NCBI GenBank assembly: GCA_020853975.1
Contig: JADYXW010000041.1
Span: 30,541 to 94,540, forward strand
Direction: 5' to 3'
From: Phycisphaerales bacterium
GTDB taxonomy: Bacteria > Planctomycetota > Phycisphaerae > Phycisphaerales > UBA1924
DNA: 64,000 nt
The notes under the pieces are model-generated. The model was given only the letters and a program-made list of their open reading frames with translations, had not been told where the DNA came from and did not search any database. A program made the translations under genes and the position numbers. Below are positions 54,979-63,910 of the stretch, in pieces; position 1 is the first letter of the stretch; each line of letters starts with the position of its first letter.

Positions 54979-55383
54979 ATGGGTCGCGCGGCAACCAGAG
55001 ACGTGGTGTGCTATCACTGCCGCGGGCGGATCGAGGTCCCACGCGCGGCACGCACTGTGACGTGTCCCTGCTGCTTCAAGGGGCTCCTGCTCGACGACCT
55101 GGTCGTGAGCACCTCCGGCTGGCCCGGAAAACTCGAAACCTGCGGGGTGGTTCGAATAGACAACCGCGCGCGAACCGTCACACGCTTCGTCCGAGCGGGC
55201 GATGGCGTGGAGGTGCGGGGCGTGCTCGAGGCAAAGGTCTCGACCAGCGGAGGGGTACTCGTGCGACGGGGCGGGCACGTCAAGGGCGACATCGAGGCCA
55301 CGAGCATCACGGTGGAGCCCGGGGCCACGATGGAGGGCGTCAGCCTGTGTATCAGGCCCCTTCCTTCTGCATCGCCTCAATGA
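54979..55383 (+). CDS. Zinc-ribbon plus bactofilin-like protein
   Basis: 134 residues. The N-terminal zinc ribbon has C11-x2-C14 and C29-x2-C32 (VCYHCRG, TCPCCFKG). A short bactofilin-like beta-helix follows with GDGVEVRGVLEAKVSTSGGVLVRRGGHVKGDIEATSITVEPGATMEG. The fusion is uncommon and suggests a bactofilin that binds metal or nucleic acid. The last 32 bp overlap the convergent DUF2959 gene. Confidence 0.78.
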   Translation: MGRAATRDVVCYHCRGRIEVPRAARTVTCPCCFKGLLLDDLVVSTSGWPGKLETCGVVRIDNRARTVTRFVRAGDGVEVRGVLEAKVSTSGGVLVRRGGHVKGDIEATSITVEPGATMEGVSLCIRPLPSASPQ

Positions 55384-56023
55384 ACTCGTTGGATTCCGCG
55401 ATCGCCTGCTCCATCTCCTTGATGAGGCCGGCGATGTCGTTCTGCATGCGATCGGCGTTGTCCTGAAGCGAGGCGATGGCCCGCGCCGTGAGGTTGTGCT
55501 TCAGGAACAGCTTCTGGTCGCGGAACGCCGCGAGAACCGGGTCCATCTTGCTCGCCGCCGACTTCATGACTGTGATCAGCCGGTCGTAGCGGCCCTGCGT
55601 GTCGTCCAGCAGCCGCTCGCTCTGCCTGCGGAGGTCCGAGCTGTTGTACTGTGCCAGTTCCGCTCGCCACTCCTCGAAGACAAGCTTGGCCACTCGCTCC
55701 GTGTGCGATATCTCGTCCTTCACCGCATTCGCCCGAGACTCCGCCTTGTCGTACTGGTCGGAGAGCTTCTTGTACCGGGTTTCGAGCTCGCCCCCCTTGG
55801 CCCCGGTCACCGCCATGAACTCATCGAGAGCGGACGCGAACTGCTTCTTCGCCGCCTGCTGCTCGTCGCGGGTGTCCTTGACGGCGTCGACCAACTGGTC
55901 GCGCTTCGCGTACCCGAACGTCTCCTTGAGATTGATCGCGGCGTTCTTGGTGGCGCCGCATCCCCCGCCCACGGCCACTGCCAGCACGCCCGACGCGACC
56001 AGGACCAGGAAACTGCTTCGCAT
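55352..56023 (-). CDS. DUF2959-family lipoprotein
   Basis: 223 residues from MRSSFLVLVASGVLAVAVGGGC, a lipoprotein-type signal; CGAAGGAGC precedes the ATG. The rest is predicted helical (KLSDQYDKAESRANAVKDEISHTERVAKLVFEEW; SERLLDDTQGRYDRLITVMKSA) as in DUF2959 proteins. Function unknown. It is followed 64 bp upstream on the same strand by a related lipoprotein. Confidence 0.85.
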   Translation of the reverse strand: MRSSFLVLVASGVLAVAVGGGCGATKNAAINLKETFGYAKRDQLVDAVKDTRDEQQAAKKQFASALDEFMAVTGAKGGELETRYKKLSDQYDKAESRANAVKDEISHTERVAKLVFEEWRAELAQYNSSDLRRQSERLLDDTQGRYDRLITVMKSAASKMDPVLAAFRDQKLFLKHNLTARAIASLQDNADRMQNDIAGLIKEMEQAIAESNEFIEAMQKEGA

Positions 56024-56087
56024 GGATTGCTCCTTCGATGAGGCCCCCTTAGGGCGCACGGTAAGCGTAGGAAGCCTTGCACCGTGC

Positions 56088-56756
56088 TCAATCGGGCCGG
56101 CCGTGGTTCACCGCGCGATTGAACTCATCCACCAGGTCCGACGCAGCCCCGACGTCTCGGTTCATATCCGCCCGTACCGCCTCGTACTTCAGGCGAGACT
56201 CCTCGCTCTGCGTCACTTCCACCGGCGTCGATCGATCGGCCTGGTGCGAGAGCAGCAGCATCCGGTCTGCCAGGTGCCGGGAGACCGGCTCGAACCTCGA
56301 CTGCGCCGTCTCCAACGCCTTCATCACCCCCTCCAGCCTCCCGGAAAGTGCCCGTAGGTTGCGTTCCGCGGCGTCACGCAGGTCTGGGTCTTCGTAGCTT
56401 CCTAGCTCGCGGTCCCATCGCTCCACAAGGTCGTCCACGCGAACCTGAGCAAAGGCGACCCGCTCCGCCGCGGTCTCGATCCGAGCGGCGGACCGCAATA
56501 GGTCCTTCCTGGTCGAGTCGAACGCGGCTTGCGGGCTCGCGCCTCCAAGGGCCGCCGGCCTGGACAGGTCCAGCGAGCGATTGAGTTGGTCGCGGGCGAT
56601 CCCCTGCGCCGTCGCCGCGTAGCCGATGGCACGACAGACCTGCCCCAGCCGGTCACGCGCGAATGGCTCGGGAGAAGGCGTTGACCGGCAGGACGACACC
56701 GCCGCGAGGAGGATCAGCATGAGCCAGGCCGGAGCCGTGTGTGTCAGGAATCGCAC
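56088..56756 (-). CDS. DUF2959-like lipoprotein, paralogue
   Basis: 222 residues from GTG 56756, with TATGCT six bases upstream. Signal peptide with lipobox LAAVSSC, then a helical domain (AFDSTRKDLLRSAARIETAAERVAFAQVRVDDL; AAERNLRALSGRLEGVMKALETAQ) similar in layout to the neighbouring DUF2959 protein. An internal ATG at 56720 would leave a signal too short. The two proteins probably work as a pair at the membrane. Divergent from gltX. Confidence 0.75.
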   Translation of the reverse strand: MRFLTHTAPAWLMLILLAAVSSCRSTPSPEPFARDRLGQVCRAIGYAATAQGIARDQLNRSLDLSRPAALGGASPQAAFDSTRKDLLRSAARIETAAERVAFAQVRVDDLVERWDRELGSYEDPDLRDAAERNLRALSGRLEGVMKALETAQSRFEPVSRHLADRMLLLSHQADRSTPVEVTQSEESRLKYEAVRADMNRDVGAASDLVDEFNRAVNHGRPD

Positions 56757-56762
56757 GGGGGG

Positions 56763-56768
56763 AGCATA
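56763..56768 (-). promoter_or_regulatory. TATGCT -10 element 6 nt before lipoprotein GTG
   Basis: TATGCT, then CCCCCC, then GTG at 56756. It supports the GTG start; no Shine-Dalgarno. Confidence 0.5.
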
Positions 56769-56812
56769 CACAGGGCGGCACGCTCCCGTGTCCCCGCCGC
56801 GCCCCGGTGCCG

Positions 56813-56818
56813 TACGCT
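56813..56818 (+). promoter_or_regulatory. TACGCT -10 element 8 nt before gltX
   Basis: CGTACGCT, then TTTCCCCC, then ATG at 56827. Divergent from the lipoprotein -10 within 45 bp. Confidence 0.45.
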
Positions 56819-56826
56819 TTTCCCCC

Positions 56827-58539
56827 ATGAGCGATTCCCCCGTCGTAACACGGTTTGCCCCCAGCCCCACCGGCCACCTGCACGTCGGCGGTGCCCGGTC
56901 GGCCCTTTTCTGCTGGGCGTACGCCAAGAACCGTGCGGGCCGGTTCATGCTCCGCATCGAGGACACCGACGCCGCCCGGAGCAGCGACGACTCCGCCCGG
57001 GGCATCATGGAGGACCTGGCCTGGCTGGGGATTGAATGGGACGACGGGCCGGCCCTCCCGCTGTCCGATGGGCGGATCGTCGGGGGAGACGGACGGGGCG
57101 TCGGACCCTTTTTCCAGGCCCGGCGGGTGCCGCTCTACGACCGCTGCGCCGAGCAACTCGTGAAGTCCGGGCGGGCCTACCCCGCGTTCGAATCGTCGGA
57201 TGTCATCGACGGGCAGCGCCGCGAGGCCGTGGCGGCCAAGAGAACCTACCGCTACCCCCGCCCGGCGGAGATCGAGCCAGGGCGGTTCAACGACGGGCTG
57301 AAAGCTCGCTGGGACCGCGCGCTGGCGGGGGAGTCGCACGTGCTCCGCTTCGTCGTGCCCTCGCACGAGATCATCGTGCAGGACCAGGTCCTGGGCGAGG
57401 TGAAGATCGCGGCGGGCGAACTCGACGACTTCGTCATCCGAAAGGCGGACGGCTTCCCCACCTATCACTTCGCCGTGGTCGTCGATGACGAAACCATGGG
57501 CGTAACGCACGTGATGAGGGCCCAGGAGCACCTCGCCAACACCCCGAGGCACGTGGCGCTGCAGCAGGCGCTGGGCTTCCGAACGCCCGCGTACGCCCAC
57601 ATGCCGCTCATCATGAACATGGACAACTCCAAGATGAGCAAGCGCGACAAGGCCAAGGTGGCCCGCGCGAAGCTGCAGGAGCGGGTCGCCCAGGGGCTTA
57701 CGACCCAGGACGCCGCCGCCGCCCTCGGCATCCCGCAGGCGGAACTCGCCGCATTCCTCGCGAAGGAGAATGACTCCCTCGCGGTCGCGGAGAAGATCGC
57801 CCGCGTGTACGACGTGCCCCTCCCTGAGATCGAGGTCTGCGACTTCAGAGCGGCGGGGTACCTCCCCGAGGCCATGTGCAACTTCCTGGGCCTGCTGGGG
57901 TGGAACCCGGGGATGAAGACGGCGGATGGCAAGGACCTGGAGAAGTTCGACCTCGCGTTTCTCCGCCAGCACTTCTCCATCGAGCGGATCGGAAGGACCA
58001 ACAGCAAGTTTGACCGTGTGAAGCTGCTCTCGTTCAACGCGGACGCCATCGGGGCTCTGCCGGACACCGAGTTTGCGGCTCGCTGGCGCGGCTGGTGCGA
58101 GGAGTTCGAACCGACGCTCGCCCGCGCCGTCCCCTCGGACCGCTGGGCCTGGCTGGCCCGGGCGGTAAAGGCCCGCGCCCGCACGTTCCGCGACGGGGCC
58201 AAGGCCGCATCCTTCGCGGTCCTCGACGACGCCACCTACCCGTTCGATCCCGCTGCTGTGGCGAAGCACCTGCGGGCTTCGGACGGCGCCGGCCTGCGGC
58301 TGCTCGCGGACGCTCGAACGCGGCTCGCCGCGGCGGAGCCTTTCGAGCCCGAGGTCCTCCATGGCATCCTGGAACAGATGTCCCAACAGCATGGGGGCAT
58401 GGGTCCGGTGGCTCAGCCGATCCGCGTCGCGATCGCGGGAACCGCGGTCAGCCCCCCACTTCCCGAGACCCTCGCCGTGCTCGGGAAGTCTCGGGCGCTC
58501 GCAAGGCTCGACCGGTGCATCGGTCTGGCGTCGACGTGA
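56827..58539 (+). CDS. gltX: Glutamyl-tRNA synthetase
   Basis: 570 residues starting MSDSPVVTRFAPSPTG. Class I motifs: HLHVGGAR (HIGH equivalent) and NSKMSKRDKA (KMSKS equivalent). The ADGFPTYHFAVVVDDETMGVTHVMRAQEH block and the DLAFLRQHFSIERIG block are typical of GltX. Glu- rather than Gln-type by FPTYHFAVVVDD. The C-terminal anticodon domain is complete. The ORF-track start upstream is antisense to the lipoprotein gene. Confidence 0.97.
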   Translation: MSDSPVVTRFAPSPTGHLHVGGARSALFCWAYAKNRAGRFMLRIEDTDAARSSDDSARGIMEDLAWLGIEWDDGPALPLSDGRIVGGDGRGVGPFFQARRVPLYDRCAEQLVKSGRAYPAFESSDVIDGQRREAVAAKRTYRYPRPAEIEPGRFNDGLKARWDRALAGESHVLRFVVPSHEIIVQDQVLGEVKIAAGELDDFVIRKADGFPTYHFAVVVDDETMGVTHVMRAQEHLANTPRHVALQQALGFRTPAYAHMPLIMNMDNSKMSKRDKAKVARAKLQERVAQGLTTQDAAAALGIPQAELAAFLAKENDSLAVAEKIARVYDVPLPEIEVCDFRAAGYLPEAMCNFLGLLGWNPGMKTADGKDLEKFDLAFLRQHFSIERIGRTNSKFDRVKLLSFNADAIGALPDTEFAARWRGWCEEFEPTLARAVPSDRWAWLARAVKARARTFRDGAKAASFAVLDDATYPFDPAAVAKHLRASDGAGLRLLADARTRLAAAEPFEPEVLHGILEQMSQQHGGMGPVAQPIRVAIAGTAVSPPLPETLAVLGKSRALARLDRCIGLAST

Positions 58540-58560
58540 GCCGGGGCCGGCGCGCACGAA

Positions 58561-58592
58561 GGCCGCCCGTCAGGGTGTTGTGACAGGCGGCC
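58561..58592. terminator. Hairpin between convergent gltX and repeat-protein gene
   Basis: GGCCGCC-C-GTCA-N8-TGAC-A-GGCGGCC, an 11-bp stem with one mismatch, lies between the two stops and could serve both strands. T-runs are weak. Confidence 0.6.
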
Positions 58593-58614
58593 CTCGCTCT
58601 CCTCCGGGGTGTGA

Positions 58615-61600
58615 TCAGCAGCCGCCGCCGGCGACCGCGTTGATCAGCGCGCCCACGTCGTCCTGATCGACGTTTCCGTCGCGATTGAAGTCCGGGTCGA
58701 TCCCGGTCGGGTTTTCGGCGCCGCCGATGACATTGATGAGGTAGAGCACGTCGTCCTGATCGACGTTCCCGTCCTCGTTGACGTCGGGCTCACAGATGGC
58801 TGTAAGGCGGACGCCATTGGGCAGGTAGTCAACCCTGAAGCCCTTGGTGTCGGTCACCGCGAAAGTCCCGGACCGAGAGGACCCCGTGATGATGTCAAAG
58901 GTCTCGCCGAGGCCCGGGGTGTAGCCCGAGGCCCGTGCGTAGAGCGTCCCGTCGATGGTGATTGGCGAGTTGCTGCTGATGGTGTCGAAGTTCGCAGCGG
59001 CGTTGCCCGGTCCCATCACGTCGATGCGGACCTCGGAGGTCGCGGTGCACGTGAGGTCTCGCCGGGGCTGGAGCGAGCCGACGCTGGCGGGGCCGTCGCC
59101 CGGGGCGAGGATGCCCTGGTTGACCACTGTGCAGTGGAACCGGCCACGGCCCGCGATCTCGTGCCCGGCACCGTTGGTGATGACCTGCCCACCCCCGTGG
59201 TCGCTCAGGTAGGCACTGTCGAGGTTTACGGGGTTCGCGTTGAGCAGGAAGGTTCCCGTTCCAGAGATCGCCATCGAGTTGAGCGCCCGGGCCAACGTCC
59301 CGGAGTTGGTTCCGGTTGAGTTGATGACGAATCTCCCGTGGTTAGTGATCCCGCCGACCATGCGGAACTCGTTCCCAGGGGCCATCTGGCCGTCGCCCTC
59401 GAAAGTGACTCCGTTGACGTGGGTTGTGCACGATACATCCCAGAGCCCGCCGGGCAGTGCGCGAACGGTTCCTCCGGTGACCGATGACGAGCAGATCCGG
59501 ACGGTCGATCCGGATTCGGCCTCGACAAGGCCGGAGGCTGACTGGTTGAGTGTGGCCGATGTGATGTCGAGGAATCCGCCCGCCATGGCCCGCATGACGT
59601 TGTTGTTGACCTTGGTGCTGCCGTACAACCTGAGCGTGCGCCCCGTCAGGTCGGCAAGCACCTGGCCGTCATTGGTGAAGTTCGAGTGAATCGTGCCGCA
59701 GCCCCGGATAGTATGGCTGGATGCGTTCGTGGTGACCTGGCCGCCGCCGTTGTCGCTGAGGTACGCGCTGTCGAGGTTGCTGGGGAAGGCGTTGAGCACG
59801 AGGGCGCCGCTGCCGGCGAGCGTGGTGCTCGTGAGCGCCCGCACCAGCGTGCCGGCGTTGATCGCGCTCGGATTGATGATGATCTGCCCATTGTTCGTCA
59901 GAGCGTTGGCGCTGGCAAGGCGCAGCTCATTGCCCGAGTAGAGCTGCATCACCCCGGAGAACACCACGCCGTCCTGCAGGTGGGACGTGCTCGTGATGAT
60001 GATGAGCCCCGAGGGCCCGGTGGAGCGGAGCAAGCCTCCGCGGATGGTGCCGGTCGAGACGCTTATCGTGGAATCCGCTGCCAGCAACTCTCCGGGACCC
60101 GTCAGTTGATTGACGGTGCAGGCGGTCACACCGAGGTTGGCGCCGTTGGTGCTGCGAATGAGCGACCTGTTGACCTTGGTCGACCCATACAGGTCGAGCG
60201 TGCGCCCGGAGATGTTCGCATCGACGAGCCCATCGTTGTCGAAGTTGGAGTAGATGCGGCCGGCGCCACGAATCGTGTTGTCCGCGTTTGTCAGCACCTG
60301 CCCGCCGCCATTATCGAGAAGGTGCGCACTGTCCAGGTTTGAGGGGTGGGCGTTGAGTTCGATCACGCCGCCTCCGGAAACCGTCAGCGATACGAGACTC
60401 CGCATCAGCGTCCCCGAGTTCACGGCGCCGGTGTTGATCGTGATCACGCCCTGGTTCACAATCCCGCTTGTCAGCCGCATCTCCCGGCCGGGATCGACGG
60501 TGAACGCGCCCTCGATCTGCACGCCTCCGAAGTGGGACGTGCAGGACTGCCGGATCTGGAACCCGGGCATCGCGACCAGACGCCCGCCCGAAATGGTCGA
60601 GTTGCAGATGAGCACGTCCCCGCCCAGGGCCCGCACCTCGCCCGCCCCGGTCTGGTTGAGCGTCGTCGCGGTGATGTCAAGGGTGCCCCCGCTCTCCGCG
60701 CGGAGCACGCCCGAGTTGGTCTTCGTGGCGCCGTAGAGGCTCAGGCCCCGTCCGGGTGCGTCTGCGGTCACGAGTGCCGTGTTGACGAAGTTGGAGTAGA
60801 TCCGACCCGACCCGCGGATGGTGGGGCCAAGATTCGAGAGCACCTGGCCGCCGCCGTTGTCCGAGATGTGCGCGCTATCGAGGTTTCCGGAGTTGGCGTT
60901 CAGGACGATCTGGCCGGTGCCAATGAGGTCGACGTTGTTCACGCTGCGGATCAGCGTGGTCGAGTTGGTGGCATTGCGGTTGACCGTCAATGTGCCATCG
61001 AGCGCGAGCTGAGTGATGAGCCTCGCCTCGTGGCCGGGCTCCATGAAGAAGGGTCCCTCGATGCCGACGCTGCTAAAGTGGTTTGTGCAGGTCGTCCGGA
61101 CATCGCCCCCGTTGATCGCCTCGATCGTGCCGCCGCTGATAGTGCTGTTGCAGATCGAGACCTGCGCGGCGTCGGCGGTGATCCTCGCCGTGGGGGCCTG
61201 ATTCACCGTGGCGCTTGTGATCGTGAGCTCCGCACCACCCTGCGCACGGAAGGTTCCGTTGTTCGTCTTGGTCGCACCGTTCAGGTCAAGCCTGGCGCCG
61301 GCGACGTCCGCCACGACCTGGCCGTTGTTCACGAGGTGCGAGTACACGGCGCCGACACCCAAGATGCGATGCGAGATGCCGTTAGTCAGCGTCTGCCCAC
61401 CGCCGTTGTCCGCGATGTACGCCGAGTTGAGGTTCGCCGCGAACGCGTTCAGCCTGAGGTAGCCCGTGCCGTCGAGCAGGAGCGGATTCAGCATGCGGAA
61501 CAAGGTCGAGGAGTTCACGCCGCTCGCGTTGATGAGGATAACGCCGCTGTTGGTGCTCGAACCCGCGAGGCGGAACTCGATACCGGGGGACACCGCGATG

Positions 61601-61872
61601 GTTGCGGTCGCGTTGGCGGCCTGGACCGAGCCGACGTTGACAGTCGAAGTGACCGAGATGGTGTACGCCCCCGGCACTACCACCTGCGCGATCTCGCCCC
61701 CGGTATCCGGGACGTCGCCGGGCGACCAGTTCGAGGCCAGATGCCAACTGCCGGAGCCTCCGTTCCAGTCCCGGACCTGGGCCTGGGCCGTCGCGGCCGC
61801 GACCGCCATACCGGCAACACACGCGAGAATCGCCGTGCGGGAGCCACCTCTTCGGATAGAACGCATCGTCAT
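58615..61872 (-). CDS. Giant secreted beta-repeat protein with dockerin-like C-terminus
   Basis: 1085 residues from MTMRSIRRGG, with a GGGAGG ribosome site 8 nt upstream and a signal peptide ending near ATAQAQ. Five tandem repeats of 182-187 residues follow, each with a box like NLDSAYLSDNGGGQVxTN and then RGxGRIYSNFxNDG, LYGxTKVNN, SATLNQ, ICNSTISGG and CTxHFxGV. They look like beta-helix/autotransporter-type coils. The C-terminal ~60 residues form two dockerin-like EF-hands (NEDGNVDQDDVLYLIN; NRDGNVDQDDVGALIN), ending AGGGC. Role unknown; likely surface-attached or secreted. Confidence 0.85.
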   Translation of the reverse strand: MTMRSIRRGGSRTAILACVAGMAVAAATAQAQVRDWNGGSGSWHLASNWSPGDVPDTGGEIAQVVVPGAYTISVTSTVNVGSVQAANATATIAVSPGIEFRLAGSSTNSGVILINASGVNSSTLFRMLNPLLLDGTGYLRLNAFAANLNSAYIADNGGGQTLTNGISHRILGVGAVYSHLVNNGQVVADVAGARLDLNGATKTNNGTFRAQGGAELTITSATVNQAPTARITADAAQVSICNSTISGGTIEAINGGDVRTTCTNHFSSVGIEGPFFMEPGHEARLITQLALDGTLTVNRNATNSTTLIRSVNNVDLIGTGQIVLNANSGNLDSAHISDNGGGQVLSNLGPTIRGSGRIYSNFVNTALVTADAPGRGLSLYGATKTNSGVLRAESGGTLDITATTLNQTGAGEVRALGGDVLICNSTISGGRLVAMPGFQIRQSCTSHFGGVQIEGAFTVDPGREMRLTSGIVNQGVITINTGAVNSGTLMRSLVSLTVSGGGVIELNAHPSNLDSAHLLDNGGGQVLTNADNTIRGAGRIYSNFDNDGLVDANISGRTLDLYGSTKVNRSLIRSTNGANLGVTACTVNQLTGPGELLAADSTISVSTGTIRGGLLRSTGPSGLIIITSTSHLQDGVVFSGVMQLYSGNELRLASANALTNNGQIIINPSAINAGTLVRALTSTTLAGSGALVLNAFPSNLDSAYLSDNGGGQVTTNASSHTIRGCGTIHSNFTNDGQVLADLTGRTLRLYGSTKVNNNVMRAMAGGFLDITSATLNQSASGLVEAESGSTVRICSSSVTGGTVRALPGGLWDVSCTTHVNGVTFEGDGQMAPGNEFRMVGGITNHGRFVINSTGTNSGTLARALNSMAISGTGTFLLNANPVNLDSAYLSDHGGGQVITNGAGHEIAGRGRFHCTVVNQGILAPGDGPASVGSLQPRRDLTCTATSEVRIDVMGPGNAAANFDTISSNSPITIDGTLYARASGYTPGLGETFDIITGSSRSGTFAVTDTKGFRVDYLPNGVRLTAICEPDVNEDGNVDQDDVLYLINVIGGAENPTGIDPDFNRDGNVDQDDVGALINAVAGGGC
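59190..61460 (-). repeat. Five tandem 182-187-residue protein repeats
   Basis: The conserved NLDSAY box occurs five times; successive copies are 552, 561, 546 and 549 bp apart, all multiples of three. Repeats differ in sequence but share the order of motifs, consistent with old duplication rather than recent expansion. Confidence 0.8.
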
Positions 61873-61990
61873 GGACGTAACCTCCCTCGCTGTCCCGCTC
61901 TGGACGTGTATCCCGCGGCCAACACAGGCTGCGTGCCCCCTCGTGGCATCATCCCAAAGCCCATAGCTCCGAGATGCCACAGTTTGACAG

Positions 61991-62003
61991 AAACTCAGAG
62001 TTT
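61991..62003. promoter_or_regulatory. Palindrome AAACTC-A-GAGTTT
   Basis: A 13-bp perfect palindrome, AT-rich for this genome, about 119 bp upstream of the giant repeat gene and downstream of the other surface gene. It may be a regulator site. Confidence 0.3.
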
Positions 62004-62084
62004 GTCCACCCGAATATCCGCCTCAACTTGGCCCGAATCATGTTCTCGGGTGTTGCTCGGCCCGGCAAGCGATGTCCGCAAACC

Positions 62085-62110
62085 GCCCGCTCCGGTCTCC
62101 CGGAGCGGGC
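62085..62110 (-). terminator. Hairpin downstream of second dockerin-tagged gene
   Basis: GCCCGCTCCGG-TCTC-CCGGAGCGGGC is a perfect 11-bp stem 15 bp after the stop on the minus strand. The tail GGTTTGC is only weakly T-rich. Confidence 0.6.
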
Positions 62111-62124
62111 AGGGGTAGTGCAGG

Positions 62125-63813
62125 TCAGCAGGGGCAGGCGCCGCCGCCGACGACATCGATCAGGGCACCGACGTCGTCCTGGTCAACGTTTCCGTCGCAG
62201 TTGAAGTCCGGGTTGATGCCGGTGGGGTTCGACCCGCCGCCGACAACGTTGATGAGGTAGGAAATGTCGTCCTGGTCCGCGTTGCCGTCCTGGTTCATGT
62301 CAGGGTCGCAGGACGGAGCGGGATTGACGATGAGGCGAGCCTGGTTGGAACTGAGGCTCCCGCACGCGTTGGAAACGACGCATCGGTAGTTGGCCTGGTC
62401 ACCGAGCGCGACCGGACTGAGCGTGAGCATGGGCCCGTTGGCGCCGGAGACGTTGCCGCCGTTCACAAGGTTGACGTTGTTGCGCTGCCACTGGTAGGCG
62501 ACTCCCGGATAGCCGCTGGCGGTGACGATGAAGTTCACGGTTGAGCCCTCGACGACGGTCTGGCCCGAGGGCTGGCCGGAGATCGCGGGCGCGACGCCGT
62601 TGATCGTGATGGACCAGATCTCGGTGTCAGACCCGGAAGCGTTCGTGGCCTGGATGCGCACGTTGGCGACGCCCCCGGTAGGGCTTGGCCAGGTGACCAC
62701 GCCCGTCGCGGCGTTGATGGTCATTCCGGCTGGGCCGTTGACAAGCGACCACGTGACGCCGGTCATGCAGCCGGAGTCAGAGAGACTGGGCACGGGCCCG
62801 ATGTAGGTGCTCGGAGCGCAGACGATGGTCTCATTCGGGACGTCGTTGATCACGGGGGCCGAGGGCGTCACGGTGATGGACCAGGCCTCCTCGTCGAGGC
62901 CCGTTGTGTTGGTCGCCCTGATCGTGACGCTGGCGACCCCGGAGACCGGGCTTGGCCACGAAACAACGCCCGTCGCAGCGTTGATGGTCATGCCCGCGGG
63001 GCCGGAGGTCAGCGACCAGGTGACGGGGTTCATGCACGCTGCGTTCGTGAGGGTCGGCGTGGGCCCGGTGTAGGCGCCCGCGCACGCGTGCGAGACGTTG
63101 CCGATTGCAGAAACGACGGGGCTCAGGCGATCGACCGTGAGCATCCATGACTCGCCGTCGAGGCCCTCGCTGTTCGTAGCCTGGATGAGAATGCTGTGGC
63201 TGCCGACAGTCGTGGTGGGCCACGACACGACGCCGGTGGCGGGGTTGATGGTCATGCCGGCCGGACCTGCGCCGAGCGACCAGGTCACTCCGGTCATGCA
63301 CGAGGGCTCGATGACGGTCGGGATGGGCCCGGTGTAGGAAGTGCCGCAGGCATCCGTCGTGCTGCTGATCGCGGTAATGATCGGTGCGGTGATGGTCTCG
63401 GTGAAGGCTGTCCGAAGACGGAAGTACCCATTGCCCCAGGCAGCGGCGGACGGAGGCCAGGTCCCGAAGTTTGTGACGCGCACCTTCACGGTCTGACCTC
63501 TGGTCATGACCGTCGTGGCACGGGAATCACGGATGAGGCCGGACTGAGTGCAGTTCGTTGAGGAGTCGTCATTGCAAGTGAGCTGCGTGCTGGTGTCGGT
63601 CGCGCACGCGCTGTGGATGGAGACGACGCTGTCCATGCCCTCGTCCACGCCCGGGAAGTCGTGCGTGCCGCAGGTGTCCACGATGAGGGTGCCGTTGCAA
63701 GAGGCGGTGAAGGTGTACCAGACGTCGCGGTTGCTGCCGGTGGTCCCGCCGCAGGTGGCGTCGCCGTCGTTGCCCGCGCCGAGAAGAGACCCGAAGATCG
63801 TGGTTCCCGGCAC
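62125..63813 (-). CDS. Ig-like/He_PIG surface protein with dockerin-like C-terminus, 5' end defective
   Basis: 562 residues are shown from an internal GTG; the frame stays open upstream to a stop at 63997, but there is no signal peptide and no ATG/GTG/TTG before 63813. The visible protein begins inside a DVWY-type domain (NRDVWYTFTASCNGTLIVDTCG). Three He_PIG-type Ig-like repeats follow (VTWSLGAGPAGMTINPATGVVSW and two more), then an Ig domain (YQWQRNNVNLVNGG) and two dockerin-like EF-hands (NQDGNADQDD; NCDGNVDQDD), ending PC. The upstream neighbour's stop at 63911 leaves no room for a normal start. It is probably a 5'-truncated gene or pseudogene. Confidence 0.7.
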   Translation of the reverse strand: MPGTTIFGSLLGAGNDGDATCGGTTGSNRDVWYTFTASCNGTLIVDTCGTHDFPGVDEGMDSVVSIHSACATDTSTQLTCNDDSSTNCTQSGLIRDSRATTVMTRGQTVKVRVTNFGTWPPSAAAWGNGYFRLRTAFTETITAPIITAISSTTDACGTSYTGPIPTVIEPSCMTGVTWSLGAGPAGMTINPATGVVSWPTTTVGSHSILIQATNSEGLDGESWMLTVDRLSPVVSAIGNVSHACAGAYTGPTPTLTNAACMNPVTWSLTSGPAGMTINAATGVVSWPSPVSGVASVTIRATNTTGLDEEAWSITVTPSAPVINDVPNETIVCAPSTYIGPVPSLSDSGCMTGVTWSLVNGPAGMTINAATGVVTWPSPTGGVANVRIQATNASGSDTEIWSITINGVAPAISGQPSGQTVVEGSTVNFIVTASGYPGVAYQWQRNNVNLVNGGNVSGANGPMLTLSPVALGDQANYRCVVSNACGSLSSNQARLIVNPAPSCDPDMNQDGNADQDDISYLINVVGGGSNPTGINPDFNCDGNVDQDDVGALIDVVGGGACPC

Positions 63814-63910
63814 AAGCGTCTGCGCGAGGCTGCAGACGCTCTCGCTGGGGGTGTCCGGGCCGGTGATGTTGAGGTGCTCAGTCCATAACCCACCGCCGCA
63901 CCTCGCGCCC

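Noticed and set aside
59190-61460. Possible CRISPR or DNA repeat array
   Set aside because: The ~550-bp periodicity is protein-level repeats with diverged DNA, not short direct repeats with spacers.
60346-62118. 590-aa ORF on plus strand
   Set aside because: Antisense to the giant repeat gene, created by its repeats and GC bias.
63504-63893. 129-aa ORF starting MGYGLSTSTS as the missing 5' end of the surface gene
   Set aside because: Its Ser/Arg/Pro-rich sequence is a shadow frame of the same region and has no signal peptide.
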